NCBI GenBank assembly: GCA_905221145.1
Contig: CAJNCA010000002.1
Coordinates: forward strand, 248,001 to 312,000
Length of the DNA: 64,000 nt
From: a bacterium
GTDB lineage: Bacteria > Bacillota > Bacilli > Lactobacillales > Streptococcaceae
Direction of reading: 5' to 3'
This document shows, piece after piece, positions 19,051 to 28,124 of this stretch. The notes beneath the pieces are model-generated. The model did no database searches, had not been told where the DNA came from, and saw only the letters and a list, made by a program, of their open reading frames with translations. Position 1 is the first letter of the stretch. Each line of letters starts with the position of its first letter. Both the position numbers and the translations under genes were made by a program.

Positions 19051-20811
19051 TTACTCCATTCTTCTCTTTTGGGAAATTAAACGTTCCAATTCTTCTAGGG
19101 CTGTATCGGTATCTCCTACATGGCTAGCTTCCTGCACCTTCTTTTTGATTCTCATATTGTCCTGATTCAAGAGAGCCTTGTTTCGAGTCATCTCTACTTC
19201 ACTTAGTTCCTGCGGAGACATCTCAGCAGGCAAATCCTGAGCTAAGACTTGATAGCAAGCTCTTTCAACTTCCTCTGGCTGCTCTGCTAGAACTTCTGGA
19301 GGAAGATTGCCATACTGACCAAGCAAGTCATATAAGACCTGAAATTCAGGTGTGTCAAATGCAAAATCTTCTCGCAAACGGTAATCATTCAAAATAAGAG
19401 GAGATTCCATCATTCGATAAAGTAGATGGGCTTCTGCCCTCATAATAGCCGATAACTGCTTTGTAACAGGCATGGTGATTGGCGTCGGTCTGGAAATTCC
19501 TTCCATGCGATTCTGCCTTTGTGCCTGACGACTCTCATTCACAATCTGCTCAATCTGGGCATAATCAAAAGACGCCAGACTGTCAGCTAAAATATGAATA
19601 TAACTGTTTTGAGCAGTGATAGACTTTTCTTGAACAATCAAGGGAGCTATTTTTTCAATAAACTCAATCTGAGCCTGCAGATTTTCACTATTTTCAGGCT
19701 TGTACTGGTGAATGTAAAACTCAATCGGACTAATACGAGTTTTCGTTAATAGATAGGCCAAGTCTTCTGGTCCATTTTTTTGTAGATACTCATCTGGATC
19801 CAAGTTATCAGGCATACTGACGATTTGCACAGGCATATCGCCAATTTCATCCAAGGCTTTCAATGTCGCCGCTTGCCCAGCCTTATCACCATCGTAAACT
19901 AGAACCAACTTCTTAGTTAACCTTTTCAGATGCTCAACATGATCACGACTCAAGGCCGTTCCCATAGACGCCACAGCATTTTCGATTCCAGCCCGATAGG
20001 CTGCAATGACATCCATGAATCCTTCCATGAGGTAAATCTCACTGGCTTTACCAGAAGATTTTTTAGCCCTATCCATATGATATAATTCGTAACTTTTGTT
20101 AAAAATTGCAGTCGATCGACTATTTTTATACTTAGAAGTTTGTGAATCCGTTTTCTGCCAGATACGACCTGAGAAGGCAATAACCTTTCCCTGATCATTG
20201 GTCAAGGGAAACATAATTCGATTGTGAAAGGTGTCTACAAATTGATTAGCATCCGAGAGATAAAACAGTCCTGAATCCAGGAAATCCTCTTCACGATACT
20301 GACCAGACAAACGTTGATAAAGATAGTTTCGTTCTGGAGGTGCTAAACCAATCCGAAAATGCTTGAGCACTTCATCTGTCAAACCACGCTGATAGAGGTA
20401 GTTTCTAGCCTCTTCCCCCATAGTCGTTGTCATGAGAATAGCATGATAAAATTTGGCAGCATCTTCGTGCATATCATAAAGAGCTTGGTGAGGCGAGGCT
20501 GTCTTCTGCTCACTATAAAGCGGTTTTTCCACCTCTATCCCAACACGCTGACCTAAGATTTGGACAGCCTCCATAAAGGGAACTCCTTGATACTCCTCGA
20601 TGAACTTAAAGACATCACCCGAGCGACCACAACCAAAACAGTGATAAAACTGCTTGTCCTCCACAACGTTGAAAGAAGGTGTTTTTTCACCATGAAAAGG
20701 ACAGAGCCCTAGATAGTTCCGTCCTGCCTTTTGTAAAGAAATCACATCTCCTATGACTTCCACAATGTTGGCATTGTTTTTGATTTCTTCAATGACTTGT
20801 TTGTCAACCAT
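19051..20811 (-). CDS. dnaG: DNA primase DnaG
   Basis: 586-residue primase that makes RNA primers for Okazaki fragments. N-terminal CHC2 zinc-binding domain ([11 protein letters not shown] ... FYHCFGCG, about residues 35-60), catalytic TOPRIM domain with [13 protein letters not shown] and the VYDGDKAG acidic motif, then the C-terminal helicase-interaction region. I start at the ATG at 20811 because GGAGG lies eight bases before it; an in-frame ATG at 20826 overlaps the upstream end of that site and has no ribosome binding site. First gene of the dnaG-rpoD-DUF59 operon. Confidence 0.97.
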   Translation of the reverse strand: MVDKQVIEEIKNNANIVEVIGDVISLQKAGRNYLGLCPFHGEKTPSFNVVEDKQFYHCFGCGRSGDVFKFIEEYQGVPFMEAVQILGQRVGIEVEKPLYSEQKTASPHQALYDMHEDAAKFYHAILMTTTMGEEARNYLYQRGLTDEVLKHFRIGLAPPERNYLYQRLSGQYREEDFLDSGLFYLSDANQFVDTFHNRIMFPLTNDQGKVIAFSGRIWQKTDSQTSKYKNSRSTAIFNKSYELYHMDRAKKSSGKASEIYLMEGFMDVIAAYRAGIENAVASMGTALSRDHVEHLKRLTKKLVLVYDGDKAGQAATLKALDEIGDMPVQIVSMPDNLDPDEYLQKNGPEDLAYLLTKTRISPIEFYIHQYKPENSENLQAQIEFIEKIAPLIVQEKSITAQNSYIHILADSLASFDYAQIEQIVNESRQAQRQNRMEGISRPTPITMPVTKQLSAIMRAEAHLLYRMMESPLILNDYRLREDFAFDTPEFQVLYDLLGQYGNLPPEVLAEQPEEVERACYQVLAQDLPAEMSPQELSEVEMTRNKALLNQDNMRIKKKVQEASHVGDTDTALEELERLISQKRRME

Positions 20812-20848
20812 ACACAATACCTCCATGTTATCATAGTTTACTTTATAT

Positions 20849-20877
20849 AGTATACTTTATTTCAGAAAAAAAGTAAA
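20849..20877 (-). promoter_or_regulatory. Promoter of the dnaG-rpoD operon, flanked by an inverted repeat
   Basis: Minus strand TTTACT (20872-20877), 17-bp spacer, TATACT (20849-20854). A 9-bp inverted repeat, GTTTACTTT at 20836-20844 and AAAGTAAAC at 20870-20878 (plus strand), brackets the promoter, with the -35 box inside one arm. The repeat could be an operator. Confidence 0.65.
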
Positions 20878-20900
20878 CCATTTCACTCATTTTCCCTACT

Positions 20901-21659
20901 TTATTCAAAGAGTTGATAATAATCAGAGATTTTCATTTTTGCTTTTTCTTCTTGGTTCAAATCTTGGATAATTCGTCCTTCTTTCATAACAATTAAGCGA
21001 TTTCCATATTTGAGAGCATCTTCCATATGATGGGTAATCATAAGCGCTGTCAATTGATCTTTCTTAACAAATTCATCTGTCAATTCCATGAGTGCCACAC
21101 TGGTCTTTGGATCAAGGGCTGCAGTATGCTCGTCCAACAAGAGTAATTCAGGACGCTTCAAGGTTGCCATTAAGAGACTCAAGGCTTGTCTTTGTCCACC
21201 GGATAAGAACTCAATCGGTGTATTCAAGTGTTTCTCAAGACCATTTCCTACTTTTTCAATAGTAGCCTGAAACTCATCCTTATAACTAGCCAGACGTCTT
21301 GGAAAGAGTCCACGCTTTTCACCACGGAACTTAGCAATCAAGAGATTTTCAGCCACTGTCATACGAGGAGCTGTCCCCATCTTTGGATCTTGGAAAACAC
21401 GAGACAGATACTTGGCACGCTTCTCGGGTGAAAATTTGGTAACATCTTCACCCAAGATACGGATGGTCCCACTGGTTAAGGATAATGTTCCTGCAATGGT
21501 GTTAAAGAGAGTTGATTTCCCAGCACCATTTCCACCTAAAATCGTGATAAAGTCCTGTTCAAAAATTTCTAAGGAAACATCATTTAAAATAATCTTTTCT
21601 TCATCAAAGCCATTTTTAACGACTTTGGTTGCATTTTTTAATTCTACAATTGCTGTCAT
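20901..21659 (-). CDS. ABC importer ATP-binding protein (TrpXYZ type)
   Basis: 252-residue nucleotide-binding subunit: Walker A GGNGAGKST, signature LSGGQRQALSL, Walker B LLLLDEHTAALDP and the H-loop ITHHMED. It overlaps the permease gene by 4 bp (ATGA), so the two are translationally coupled. The closest family is the ATPase of the tryptophan/unknown-substrate importer SP_1069-1071 of pneumococcus (from memory). The substrate is inferred from the T-box upstream, not from this protein. Confidence 0.93.
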   Translation of the reverse strand: MTAIVELKNATKVVKNGFDEEKIILNDVSLEIFEQDFITILGGNGAGKSTLFNTIAGTLSLTSGTIRILGEDVTKFSPEKRAKYLSRVFQDPKMGTAPRMTVAENLLIAKFRGEKRGLFPRRLASYKDEFQATIEKVGNGLEKHLNTPIEFLSGGQRQALSLLMATLKRPELLLLDEHTAALDPKTSVALMELTDEFVKKDQLTALMITHHMEDALKYGNRLIVMKEGRIIQDLNQEEKAKMKISDYYQLFE

Positions 21660-22591
21660 TTGCTTAACTTGGCTCCTTTCAAGATTGTTTGCTTAAATGT
21701 AGGAATCATGAGGCAGACTGCTAAAATCACTGCACTGTATAGACGAAGGTAACTTGTGTTAAAGCCAAGCGCGATAACTGCCCATACTAAGAATTGATAA
21801 GCTATAGAACCTACAACGATGGTAACCAAGCGCTCTGCCAAGCTCAAACTCTTGAAGATAACTTCTCCAATAATCAAACTTGCAAGCCCCACAACGATCA
21901 CCCCGATTCCTCGAGACACATCAGCATAGCCTTCTTGCTGGGCAATGAGGGCACCTGCAAGGGCAATCACACCATTTGATAATACCAAGCCCATGAGCTC
22001 CATGCGTCCAGTATGAATTCCGAAACTTCTAGCCATATCAGGATTGTCACCTGTAGCAATATAGGCTTGTCCAAGTTTAGTGTCCAAGAAAAAGAGCATG
22101 AGGATAATGACAAGACTGACAAAGATAAGACCTGTAAAGAGTTGGTTCAAATCCGAATCAAAAGGCAAAACATCCTGAATTTGCTTAGTTCCAAGCAAGC
22201 CTAAATTTGCACGTCCCATAATCAAGAGCATGATAGAGTGACAAGAAGTCATCACCAAAATCCCTGAGAGCAAGGTCGGAATCTTCCCTTTTGTATAAAG
22301 AAGGCCTGCTGCCATTCCAGCCAAACACCCTGCTCCTACAGCAACAAGAGTCGCTAAAAAGGGATTTACACCTTTGGTTATCAGAGTGACAGCAACAGCT
22401 CCCCCAAGAGGGAAGGAACCTTCTGTCGTCATATCTGGAAAGTTTAAAATCCTAAATGTCATAAAGATTCCCAGACCTAGAATAGCCCAGACAAATCCTT
22501 GAGAAATAATAGATAATATCATCTGTTTCTTAACCTTTTCTATATGATTTCTATTGTAAAAAATTGGAGGAGATGTCCCCAACTCCTCCAT
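21656..22591 (-). CDS. ABC importer permease (TrpXYZ type)
   Basis: 311-residue integral membrane permease of the branched-chain-like family, with 8 to 9 hydrophobic segments, for example ISQGFVWAILGLGIFMTF near the N-terminus and YLRLYSAVILAVCLMIP near the C-terminus. The loop with GYADVSRGIGVIVVGLASLI fits the ATPase-contacting segment of this family. It starts 6 bp after the binding-protein gene. Unusually for an ABC importer there is one permease gene, so a homodimer is likely. Confidence 0.92.
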   Translation of the reverse strand: MEELGTSPPIFYNRNHIEKVKKQMILSIISQGFVWAILGLGIFMTFRILNFPDMTTEGSFPLGGAVAVTLITKGVNPFLATLVAVGAGCLAGMAAGLLYTKGKIPTLLSGILVMTSCHSIMLLIMGRANLGLLGTKQIQDVLPFDSDLNQLFTGLIFVSLVIILMLFFLDTKLGQAYIATGDNPDMARSFGIHTGRMELMGLVLSNGVIALAGALIAQQEGYADVSRGIGVIVVGLASLIIGEVIFKSLSLAERLVTIVVGSIAYQFLVWAVIALGFNTSYLRLYSAVILAVCLMIPTFKQTILKGAKLSK

Positions 22592-22597
22592 TACAGA

Positions 22598-23593
22598 TTA
22601 TTCAATCACTTGTCCTGCTTCTTTTAGAACAGATTCAGGAATAGTAATACCTAGTTCTTGTGCCAATTTTTTATTGATTACTGACTTACCAGTTGAAAAG
22701 ACATTAACAGGAGTATCAGCTGGTTTTGCACCTTTCAAAACTTGAGCAATCATTTTACCAGTTGCCACACCAAGATCATGTTGGTCAACTACAACCGATG
22801 CCAAACCACCTGCTTCTACCATGGCAGTTGCACTTGGGTAGATTGGTTTTTTAGCTGATTGGTTGCTTGATACAACAGTTGAGAAGGCTGAAGCAATAGT
22901 GTTATCAATTGGAACCCAGATAGCATCGACCTTGCTAGTCATAACGTTAACTGTTGAAGCAATTTCATTTGTTGAAGGAACTGCAAATGTTTCCACTGTC
23001 AAACCTGCTTTTTCAGCATAAGCCTTAAATTCTTCTACCTGTGTTTTTGAATTGTCTTCGCTGCTTGAGTAAAGAGCTCCGATAGTTTTCACATTTGGTG
23101 TTAAAGCCTTGATGAGTTCAACTTGTTGTTGAGCTGGGTTGTGGTCAGATACCCCTGTAATGTTGCCACCTGGTTTTTTCAAATCTTTAACCAAGTTCGC
23201 ACCGATTGGGTCTGTAATAGCAGCCATGATAACCGGTAGGTCTTTTGTTGCACTAGCCAACCCTTGAGCAGCTGGTGTTGCGATACCAACAACCAAGTCA
23301 TTACCGTTTGCAACCAACTGTTTACTCATTGTCGCAACCTTACTTTGGTCGCCTTCTGAGTTCATAAAGTCAATTTTCAACTGATCATCTTTATAACCTT
23401 CTTCTGCAAGTCCATCTTGAATCCCTTTATAAATCAAGTCAAGAGATGGATGGCTCACAAACTGAAGAACACCAACTTTGGCAACTTTCTTTTCATTCTT
23501 AGCTTCTGGTTTATTCATTGAAGAGTAAATCAAGCTTCCTGCTACTAAAACTGCTAATGCAGCGATAATTCCAATTAAACGTTTATTTTTCAT
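22598..23593 (-). CDS. trpX: ABC importer substrate-binding protein (TrpX type)
   Basis: 331-residue periplasmic-type binding protein of the ABC_sub_bind family (KVGVLQFVSHPSLDLIYKG; SSSEDNSKTQVEEF; VVVDQHDLG). The N-terminus MKNKRLIGIIAALAVLVAGS is a signal/anchor helix, but no lipobox cysteine follows (SLIYSSMN), so it is probably held by an uncleaved helix or secreted rather than lipidated. First gene of the operon, behind a T-box leader and an 11-codon ORF. The gene name and the tryptophan specificity come from comparative T-box work as I recall it; pneumococcal relatives are usually annotated only as hypothetical binding proteins. Confidence 0.85.
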   Translation of the reverse strand: MKNKRLIGIIAALAVLVAGSLIYSSMNKPEAKNEKKVAKVGVLQFVSHPSLDLIYKGIQDGLAEEGYKDDQLKIDFMNSEGDQSKVATMSKQLVANGNDLVVGIATPAAQGLASATKDLPVIMAAITDPIGANLVKDLKKPGGNITGVSDHNPAQQQVELIKALTPNVKTIGALYSSSEDNSKTQVEEFKAYAEKAGLTVETFAVPSTNEIASTVNVMTSKVDAIWVPIDNTIASAFSTVVSSNQSAKKPIYPSATAMVEAGGLASVVVDQHDLGVATGKMIAQVLKGAKPADTPVNVFSTGKSVINKKLAQELGITIPESVLKEAGQVIE

Positions 23594-23630
23594 TCTATTT
23601 CTCCTTTTTATTTCCTTTAAAATACTTCAC

Positions 23631-23666
23631 TTATCTAAACAAGCGACGCCATCGTTTTCTTTCCAT
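23631..23666 (-). CDS. Putative 11-codon leader peptide MERKRWRRLFR
   Basis: ATG at 23666 preceded at ideal spacing by GGAGG (GGAGGTTAGTATG), then ten codons and TAA at 23631. It lies just 3' of the T-box terminator and 37 bp before the binding-protein gene. The peptide is very basic (six Lys/Arg of eleven) with one Trp. The strong ribosome binding site makes translation likely; a function as leader or membrane-active peptide is only a guess. Confidence 0.45.
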   Translation of the reverse strand: MERKRWRRLFR

Positions 23667-23679
23667 ACTAACCTCCATC

Positions 23680-23714
23680 AAAAAAGTCCTCACACAAAAA
23701 ACTTGTGTGAGGAC
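23680..23714 (-). terminator. T-box regulatory terminator
   Basis: A 12-bp perfect stem (23686-23714) with a short T-rich loop, followed by six Ts on the minus strand. It competes with the antiterminator formed by the T-box sequence. Confidence 0.9.
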
Positions 23715-23917
23715 GTCGATGCGCGGTACCACCTCAATTATAGGGAATTTCCCTATCGCTCTGTCTCGCAATAACGAGATGCACTGTAAGGTGTGCTCAC
23801 CGAATTTTTATGATTTCAAACTCTAAATAACATTCAGCCCAATTTTCATCATCACCACTTATCTGTTTTCAGCTACCACAGACTCTCTAAAAAGTTTATA
23901 TGATTACTTTTCTGAAT
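23680..23917 (-). promoter_or_regulatory. T-box riboswitch leader upstream of the ABC importer
   Basis: The minus strand carries the T-box sequence GAGGTGGTACCGCGC (23721-23735), which pairs with the uncharged tRNA acceptor end. It is followed by a strong terminator (GTCCTCACACAAG / TTGTGTGAGGAC). The base of stem I is AAACTTT paired to AGAGTTT. The stem I upper half has the usual AGAGAG and CTGTGGTAGCTGAAAACAG elements. By comparison with other T-boxes (GAAAA-N-codon-purine) the specifier is most likely TGG (Trp) in GAAAATTGGGC, near 23832. The family is sure; the specifier is moderately sure. Confidence 0.88.
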
Positions 23918-23923
23918 GGTTAA

Positions 23924-23951
23924 ATTATATCATTTTTCAACTACTTGTCAA
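23924..23951 (-). promoter_or_regulatory. Promoter of the T-box/ABC importer operon
   Basis: Minus strand TTGACA (23946-23951), 16-bp spacer, TATAAT (23924-23929) with extended TGA. Near consensus; the transcript would begin at about 23917. Confidence 0.8.
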
Positions 23952-23979
23952 GACTCTTTGAGATTTTTTTTGAAATATT

Positions 23980-24012
23980 CAAAAACTTCCCCTATAGAAA
24001 AGAGGAAGTTTG
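23980..24012 (-). terminator. Terminator of ppc
   Basis: Minus strand AAACTTCC ... GGGGAAGTTTTTG: an 8-bp stem with a T-rich tail, directly after the ppc stop codon at 24020. Confidence 0.7.
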
Positions 24013-24019
24013 AAAGGTA

Positions 24020-26716
24020 TCAGCCAGAATTACGCAATCCTGTCGCAATTCCGTTGATGGTTGTATGGATTAATTTTTCTTGATCGCTTGATAATTCTCC
24101 ACGACGTTGACGTTTAATCAACTCCAACTGGATATAGTTGAGGATATTAAAGTAAGGCATACGGTAATCTAAACTTGCTTTTAGATATGGATTTTCCGCC
24201 AAGAGTTCATCGTAACCTTCGATAGCCAAGATGACTTCCTTGGTAACTTGCCATTCATTTAGAATAGTCTCATAGATTGCTTTTACTTGATCATCTTCAC
24301 AAAGTTTGGCATATTCAAAAGCAATATTCATATTTGATTTCGACAAGACCATATCAACATTTGAAAGAAGTGACTGGAAGAAAGGCCAATTTTGGTACAT
24401 ATCTCGTAGGATAGCGATATTTTCTGGATTTTTATCAATAAATTCCTTGAAGCTTGATCCAACCCCATACCATCCAGGGAACATGACACGACTTTGCGAC
24501 CATGAGAATACCCAAGGGATAGCACGTAAACCACCGATTTCAGTGATCGTCTTACGAGCGGCTGGACGTGAACCGATATTAAAGCTTGAAATAGCCTTGA
24601 TTGGACTTGACTCAAAGAAATAGTCATAGAAATGGTCATTACCAAAGACCAAGTCACGGTAAATATCATAACTACGGTCCACCACTTGGTCCATGATGGC
24701 TTCATAACGATTGGATGTATTGGTATCGCTCTTCTTCTGCGTAATCATACGGTTAATGGCTGCAGATACTAGCATTTCAAGGTTATAGTAGGCAGCATCT
24801 TTATTACCGTATTTATTGCCAATTACTTCACCCTGCTCCGTCAAACGGATACGATCCTTGATAGACTTAAGCGGTTGAGATGTGATAGCTTCATAAGTTG
24901 GTCCACCACCACGACCAACAGTACCACCACGTCCATGGAAGAAGGTAACCTTAACACCAAATTCATCTCCAATGGCAGTCAGTTGTTGTTGAGCCTTGTA
25001 GAGAGTCCAACATGATGAAAGGTAACCACCATCTTTATTACTATCAGAGTAGCCAAGCATGATTTCTTGGTAATTATTGCGCGAAGCAATCCATTTCTTA
25101 GCAAGAGGAAGAGAAAGGTATTCTCTCATAGTTTCTTCTGAGTGGTCCAAGTCCTCAATTGTCTCAAAAAGAGGAACGATTTGGACACGGGCTCTTTCTT
25201 TATCAACTAGCCCTACTTCTTTCAGCAAGATAGCCAATTCCAACATGTCTGATACGCTGGTTGCATGTGAAATGATGGTCTGACGAATGACATCATCACC
25301 CAATTTATCTTTCAAATTACGAGCAGCCTTAAAGATTGCCAATTCTTTTTCAAGTAACTCTGATTTTTCAACATGAGTAGCAGAGAGAATACGTGGATCT
25401 TCCTCCAATTCTTTCAAGAGAAGCTGGCATTTTTCTTCTTCACTTAGTTCGCTATAACGCGAATGGATTCCTGCTGATTTCAAGAGTTCGGCTACACAGG
25501 CCTCATGGACACTTGAATCTTGACGCATGTCAATAGATGCCAAATAGAAACCAAAAATTTCAACTGCTTGAATCAATTCAACAAAATCACCAGAAATCAG
25601 TGCTTCTCCCTTGTTTTCCAAGAGGGAATCACGGATAGTAACTAAGTCCTTATAAAAGTCATTGGCTGTTTCATAGCGAGCTCCAACTTCCTTATCCTCA
25701 ATCAGATAGGCTTTTGTTGCTTGGATTTTTGATTGAATATCAAACAAGGCACGACGGTAAAGCTCTTTTTCACGATAGATCGAATTATCCTTGGATTGAC
25801 GAGCCATTTCTCTGACTTGCTTGCTGACATTAACAATACTGGTTGAGAGAGAGAACTCACGATAAAGTTGGTAAATCTTTTCATCGTAGTAGTTCATGAT
25901 GACTTCACACTGGGTCATGGCAGATTTCTTCAAAGTATCTGCTGTAACAAAAGGATTCCCATCACGGTCTCCACCAATCCACATTCCCATGGTAATTGGT
26001 TTAGGATGTTTCAACTCCAAGCCATGTTTTTTAGCCAGATGCTTGTACTCAGCAGTCAAATGAGGAACAGCTTTCAAAAATGAACTATTGTAGTATTCCA
26101 TAACATTCGTGATTTCATTGGTTACTTTCAATTTCTTTTCACGAATCATATCTGTCTGCATGATAATCTCGATGTAACGACGGAGATCATTATGCCATTT
26201 TTCCTTATTAATCAAGCCTAATTTCACATCACGATACTTACGCAAAAGGGTATGGATATGGTTTGTCAAATCCAACATACTCTTACGTTGTACTTGTGTT
26301 GGATGGGCAGTCAAAACAGGGACAACATTCAAGTGTTCTAGAATTTCAACCGCATTTTCTTTTTCTGCAACCATTTTGATAGTTGCTGACAATTTACCAA
26401 GATAATCTTGATCGATATTATTTTGGTGGTTGATTTCATAGGCCAAATCCACGTCTTCTGAAATATTAATCAAAAGGGGCAATATAGAGAAATAACGTGA
26501 AATATATGCCATTTCATCATTTGTTAGACTAGTAACCAATTGGTTCAAGCCTTGATAATCTTCTTGAGTTGATAATTCTTTCAACTCCATGATTTTTTCA
26601 AAAGTCTCTGGGGCAAGCATATTTTTAGTGATATCTTCTAACAATTCTGTTAAAATCAATACTTCTTCTTGCACGACAGCTTTATTACTATAGTTTTCTA
26701 ATTTTTGAAGAGACAT
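24020..26716 (-). CDS. ppc: Phosphoenolpyruvate carboxylase
   Basis: 898-residue cytosolic enzyme converting PEP and bicarbonate to oxaloacetate, feeding aspartate-family and pyrimidine synthesis in streptococci that lack a full TCA cycle. The catalytic histidine motif [13 protein letters not shown] is at about residue 138, the glycine-rich [15 protein letters not shown] loop near 590, and the protein ends in RNSG, close to the usual RNTG C-terminus that binds effectors. It starts 25 bp after ftsW and is probably cotranscribed with it. Confidence 0.98.
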   Translation of the reverse strand: MSLQKLENYSNKAVVQEEVLILTELLEDITKNMLAPETFEKIMELKELSTQEDYQGLNQLVTSLTNDEMAYISRYFSILPLLINISEDVDLAYEINHQNNIDQDYLGKLSATIKMVAEKENAVEILEHLNVVPVLTAHPTQVQRKSMLDLTNHIHTLLRKYRDVKLGLINKEKWHNDLRRYIEIIMQTDMIREKKLKVTNEITNVMEYYNSSFLKAVPHLTAEYKHLAKKHGLELKHPKPITMGMWIGGDRDGNPFVTADTLKKSAMTQCEVIMNYYDEKIYQLYREFSLSTSIVNVSKQVREMARQSKDNSIYREKELYRRALFDIQSKIQATKAYLIEDKEVGARYETANDFYKDLVTIRDSLLENKGEALISGDFVELIQAVEIFGFYLASIDMRQDSSVHEACVAELLKSAGIHSRYSELSEEEKCQLLLKELEEDPRILSATHVEKSELLEKELAIFKAARNLKDKLGDDVIRQTIISHATSVSDMLELAILLKEVGLVDKERARVQIVPLFETIEDLDHSEETMREYLSLPLAKKWIASRNNYQEIMLGYSDSNKDGGYLSSCWTLYKAQQQLTAIGDEFGVKVTFFHGRGGTVGRGGGPTYEAITSQPLKSIKDRIRLTEQGEVIGNKYGNKDAAYYNLEMLVSAAINRMITQKKSDTNTSNRYEAIMDQVVDRSYDIYRDLVFGNDHFYDYFFESSPIKAISSFNIGSRPAARKTITEIGGLRAIPWVFSWSQSRVMFPGWYGVGSSFKEFIDKNPENIAILRDMYQNWPFFQSLLSNVDMVLSKSNMNIAFEYAKLCEDDQVKAIYETILNEWQVTKEVILAIEGYDELLAENPYLKASLDYRMPYFNILNYIQLELIKRQRRGELSSDQEKLIHTTINGIATGLRNSG

Positions 26717-26740
26717 AGGTAATCCTTTCCACTCTCAGCT

Positions 26741-27964
26741 CTACATATAGTTTGATGAGTGAGCTTCTAACTCCTCATACAATTGGGCACGTTTTTCACT
26801 TGCATCAATATTTAAGACAAAGGCGATGGCTACAGACAAGACCAGAAGACTATTTCCTCCTTGCGATAAGAAGGGGAAGGTTACTCCTGTAGAAGGAATA
26901 ATACCAGAAATTCCACCGATATTAACAAAGACCTGCACCAACATCATACCACCAACCCCAATCGCCATCATAGAATTAAAGGGATTCTTAGCACGAATAC
27001 CGACTAGGATAATTCGCAAAATAAGGAAAAAGACAAGTGCTAAAATCAAGCTAGCTCCCACAAATCCAAATTCTTCGATGACAATTGAAAATACAAAGTC
27101 TGTATGGGCCTCTGGTAAATAGCCACGTTTTTCGATTGAATTTCCTAAACCTAGTCCAAACCATCCACCATTTACCATGGCAAAGTAAGAATTTGCGAGT
27201 TGGTGGCCTGCTCCTGCCAAATCGGCAAAGGGATTAAAGTAGGCACTGAAACGCTTGGCAACGTAACCAAATACTGGAACTTTTGAAAACTTATCAACCC
27301 CAATCATAGAAATAGCTGATAAGGATAGGGCTGAAACTCCAAACAATACTCCTATAAAGGCTATAAACCAGCGATGAGCAATCCCACTAACTGTATACAT
27401 AATCAAGGCTACCAAAGCTAAGATAGTAGCATTTCCCAAATCTGGGAAAATAGCCAAACTTCCTATCATTACCAAGAGGACAAAGCGCCAATCATTAAAA
27501 GCACGAGGAACCCATTGATTTTGAGTTAAAACTTGGAAATCGTAAATACCAATTTCATCCTGTTGTTTTGAAAAACGCTGAGCCAAGTACCAGACGATGA
27601 TAATCTTCAAATACTCAGCTGGCTGAATCGTCAAAGGTCCTACTGAAATCCAACCATAGGCTCCATTGACTGGTGTACCAATTATACGAGCCAGAGCTAA
27701 GAGAATCAGCTCAAAAAACATAACAATAAATAAAAGTCGTTCTTTTCTTAAAAAATTCAGTTTCAGCTTATATATCAAGGCAATCAATATTAAACTAAAT
27801 ACCCAAAACATTCCCTGACTTCGAACCAATTGCAGGGCACTTTTACCTTCTTCGATTAGAATGGCACTGGTTGTAGAATAGACTACAATCAAGCCCAAAA
27901 TAGATAAAAGTAAGTAAGGAACTAGGATAGAATAGTTTAATAGGTGCCTCTTACTAATCTTCAT
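26741..27964 (-). CDS. ftsW: Septal peptidoglycan polymerase FtsW
   Basis: 407-residue SEDS glycosyltransferase that polymerises septal peptidoglycan from lipid II together with PBP2x. About ten membrane helices; the conserved loop with EAHTDFVFSIVIEEFG carries the catalytic Asp, and the C-terminal part shows the SEDS motifs GISGIIPSTGVTFPFLSQGG. It is preceded by an extended -10 promoter and followed by ppc. FtsW rather than RodA is favoured by the ppc neighbour, the arrangement I recall in pneumococcus. Confidence 0.95.
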   Translation of the reverse strand: MKISKRHLLNYSILVPYLLLSILGLIVVYSTTSAILIEEGKSALQLVRSQGMFWVFSLILIALIYKLKLNFLRKERLLFIVMFFELILLALARIIGTPVNGAYGWISVGPLTIQPAEYLKIIIVWYLAQRFSKQQDEIGIYDFQVLTQNQWVPRAFNDWRFVLLVMIGSLAIFPDLGNATILALVALIMYTVSGIAHRWFIAFIGVLFGVSALSLSAISMIGVDKFSKVPVFGYVAKRFSAYFNPFADLAGAGHQLANSYFAMVNGGWFGLGLGNSIEKRGYLPEAHTDFVFSIVIEEFGFVGASLILALVFFLILRIILVGIRAKNPFNSMMAIGVGGMMLVQVFVNIGGISGIIPSTGVTFPFLSQGGNSLLVLSVAIAFVLNIDASEKRAQLYEELEAHSSNYM

Positions 27965-28034
27965 AGTATCACCAATCTAATGAGAACAAAAGAAGTTATT
28001 CCCAAATTCCGTTTATTTTCTAGTTTTGATTGCT

Positions 28035-28040
28035 ATTATA
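28035..28040 (-). promoter_or_regulatory. Extended -10 promoter of ftsW-ppc
   Basis: Minus strand TGGTATAAT with TATAAT at 28035-28040; no clear -35 box. The predicted leader is about 65 nt. Confidence 0.55.
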
Positions 28041-28092
28041 CCATTTTTTCCGAAAGAAAAAAACTCTTACCCTTCAGATAGAAGATTTTCTC

Positions 28093-28123
28093 ATAAGAAA
28101 AAGAGCACTTGGCTCTTTTCTGT
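28093..28123 (-). terminator. Terminator of prsA
   Basis: Minus strand AAAAGAGC-CAAGT-GCTCTTTTTC directly after the prsA stop codon: 8-bp stem plus T-run. Confidence 0.8.
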
Positions 28124-28124
28124 T

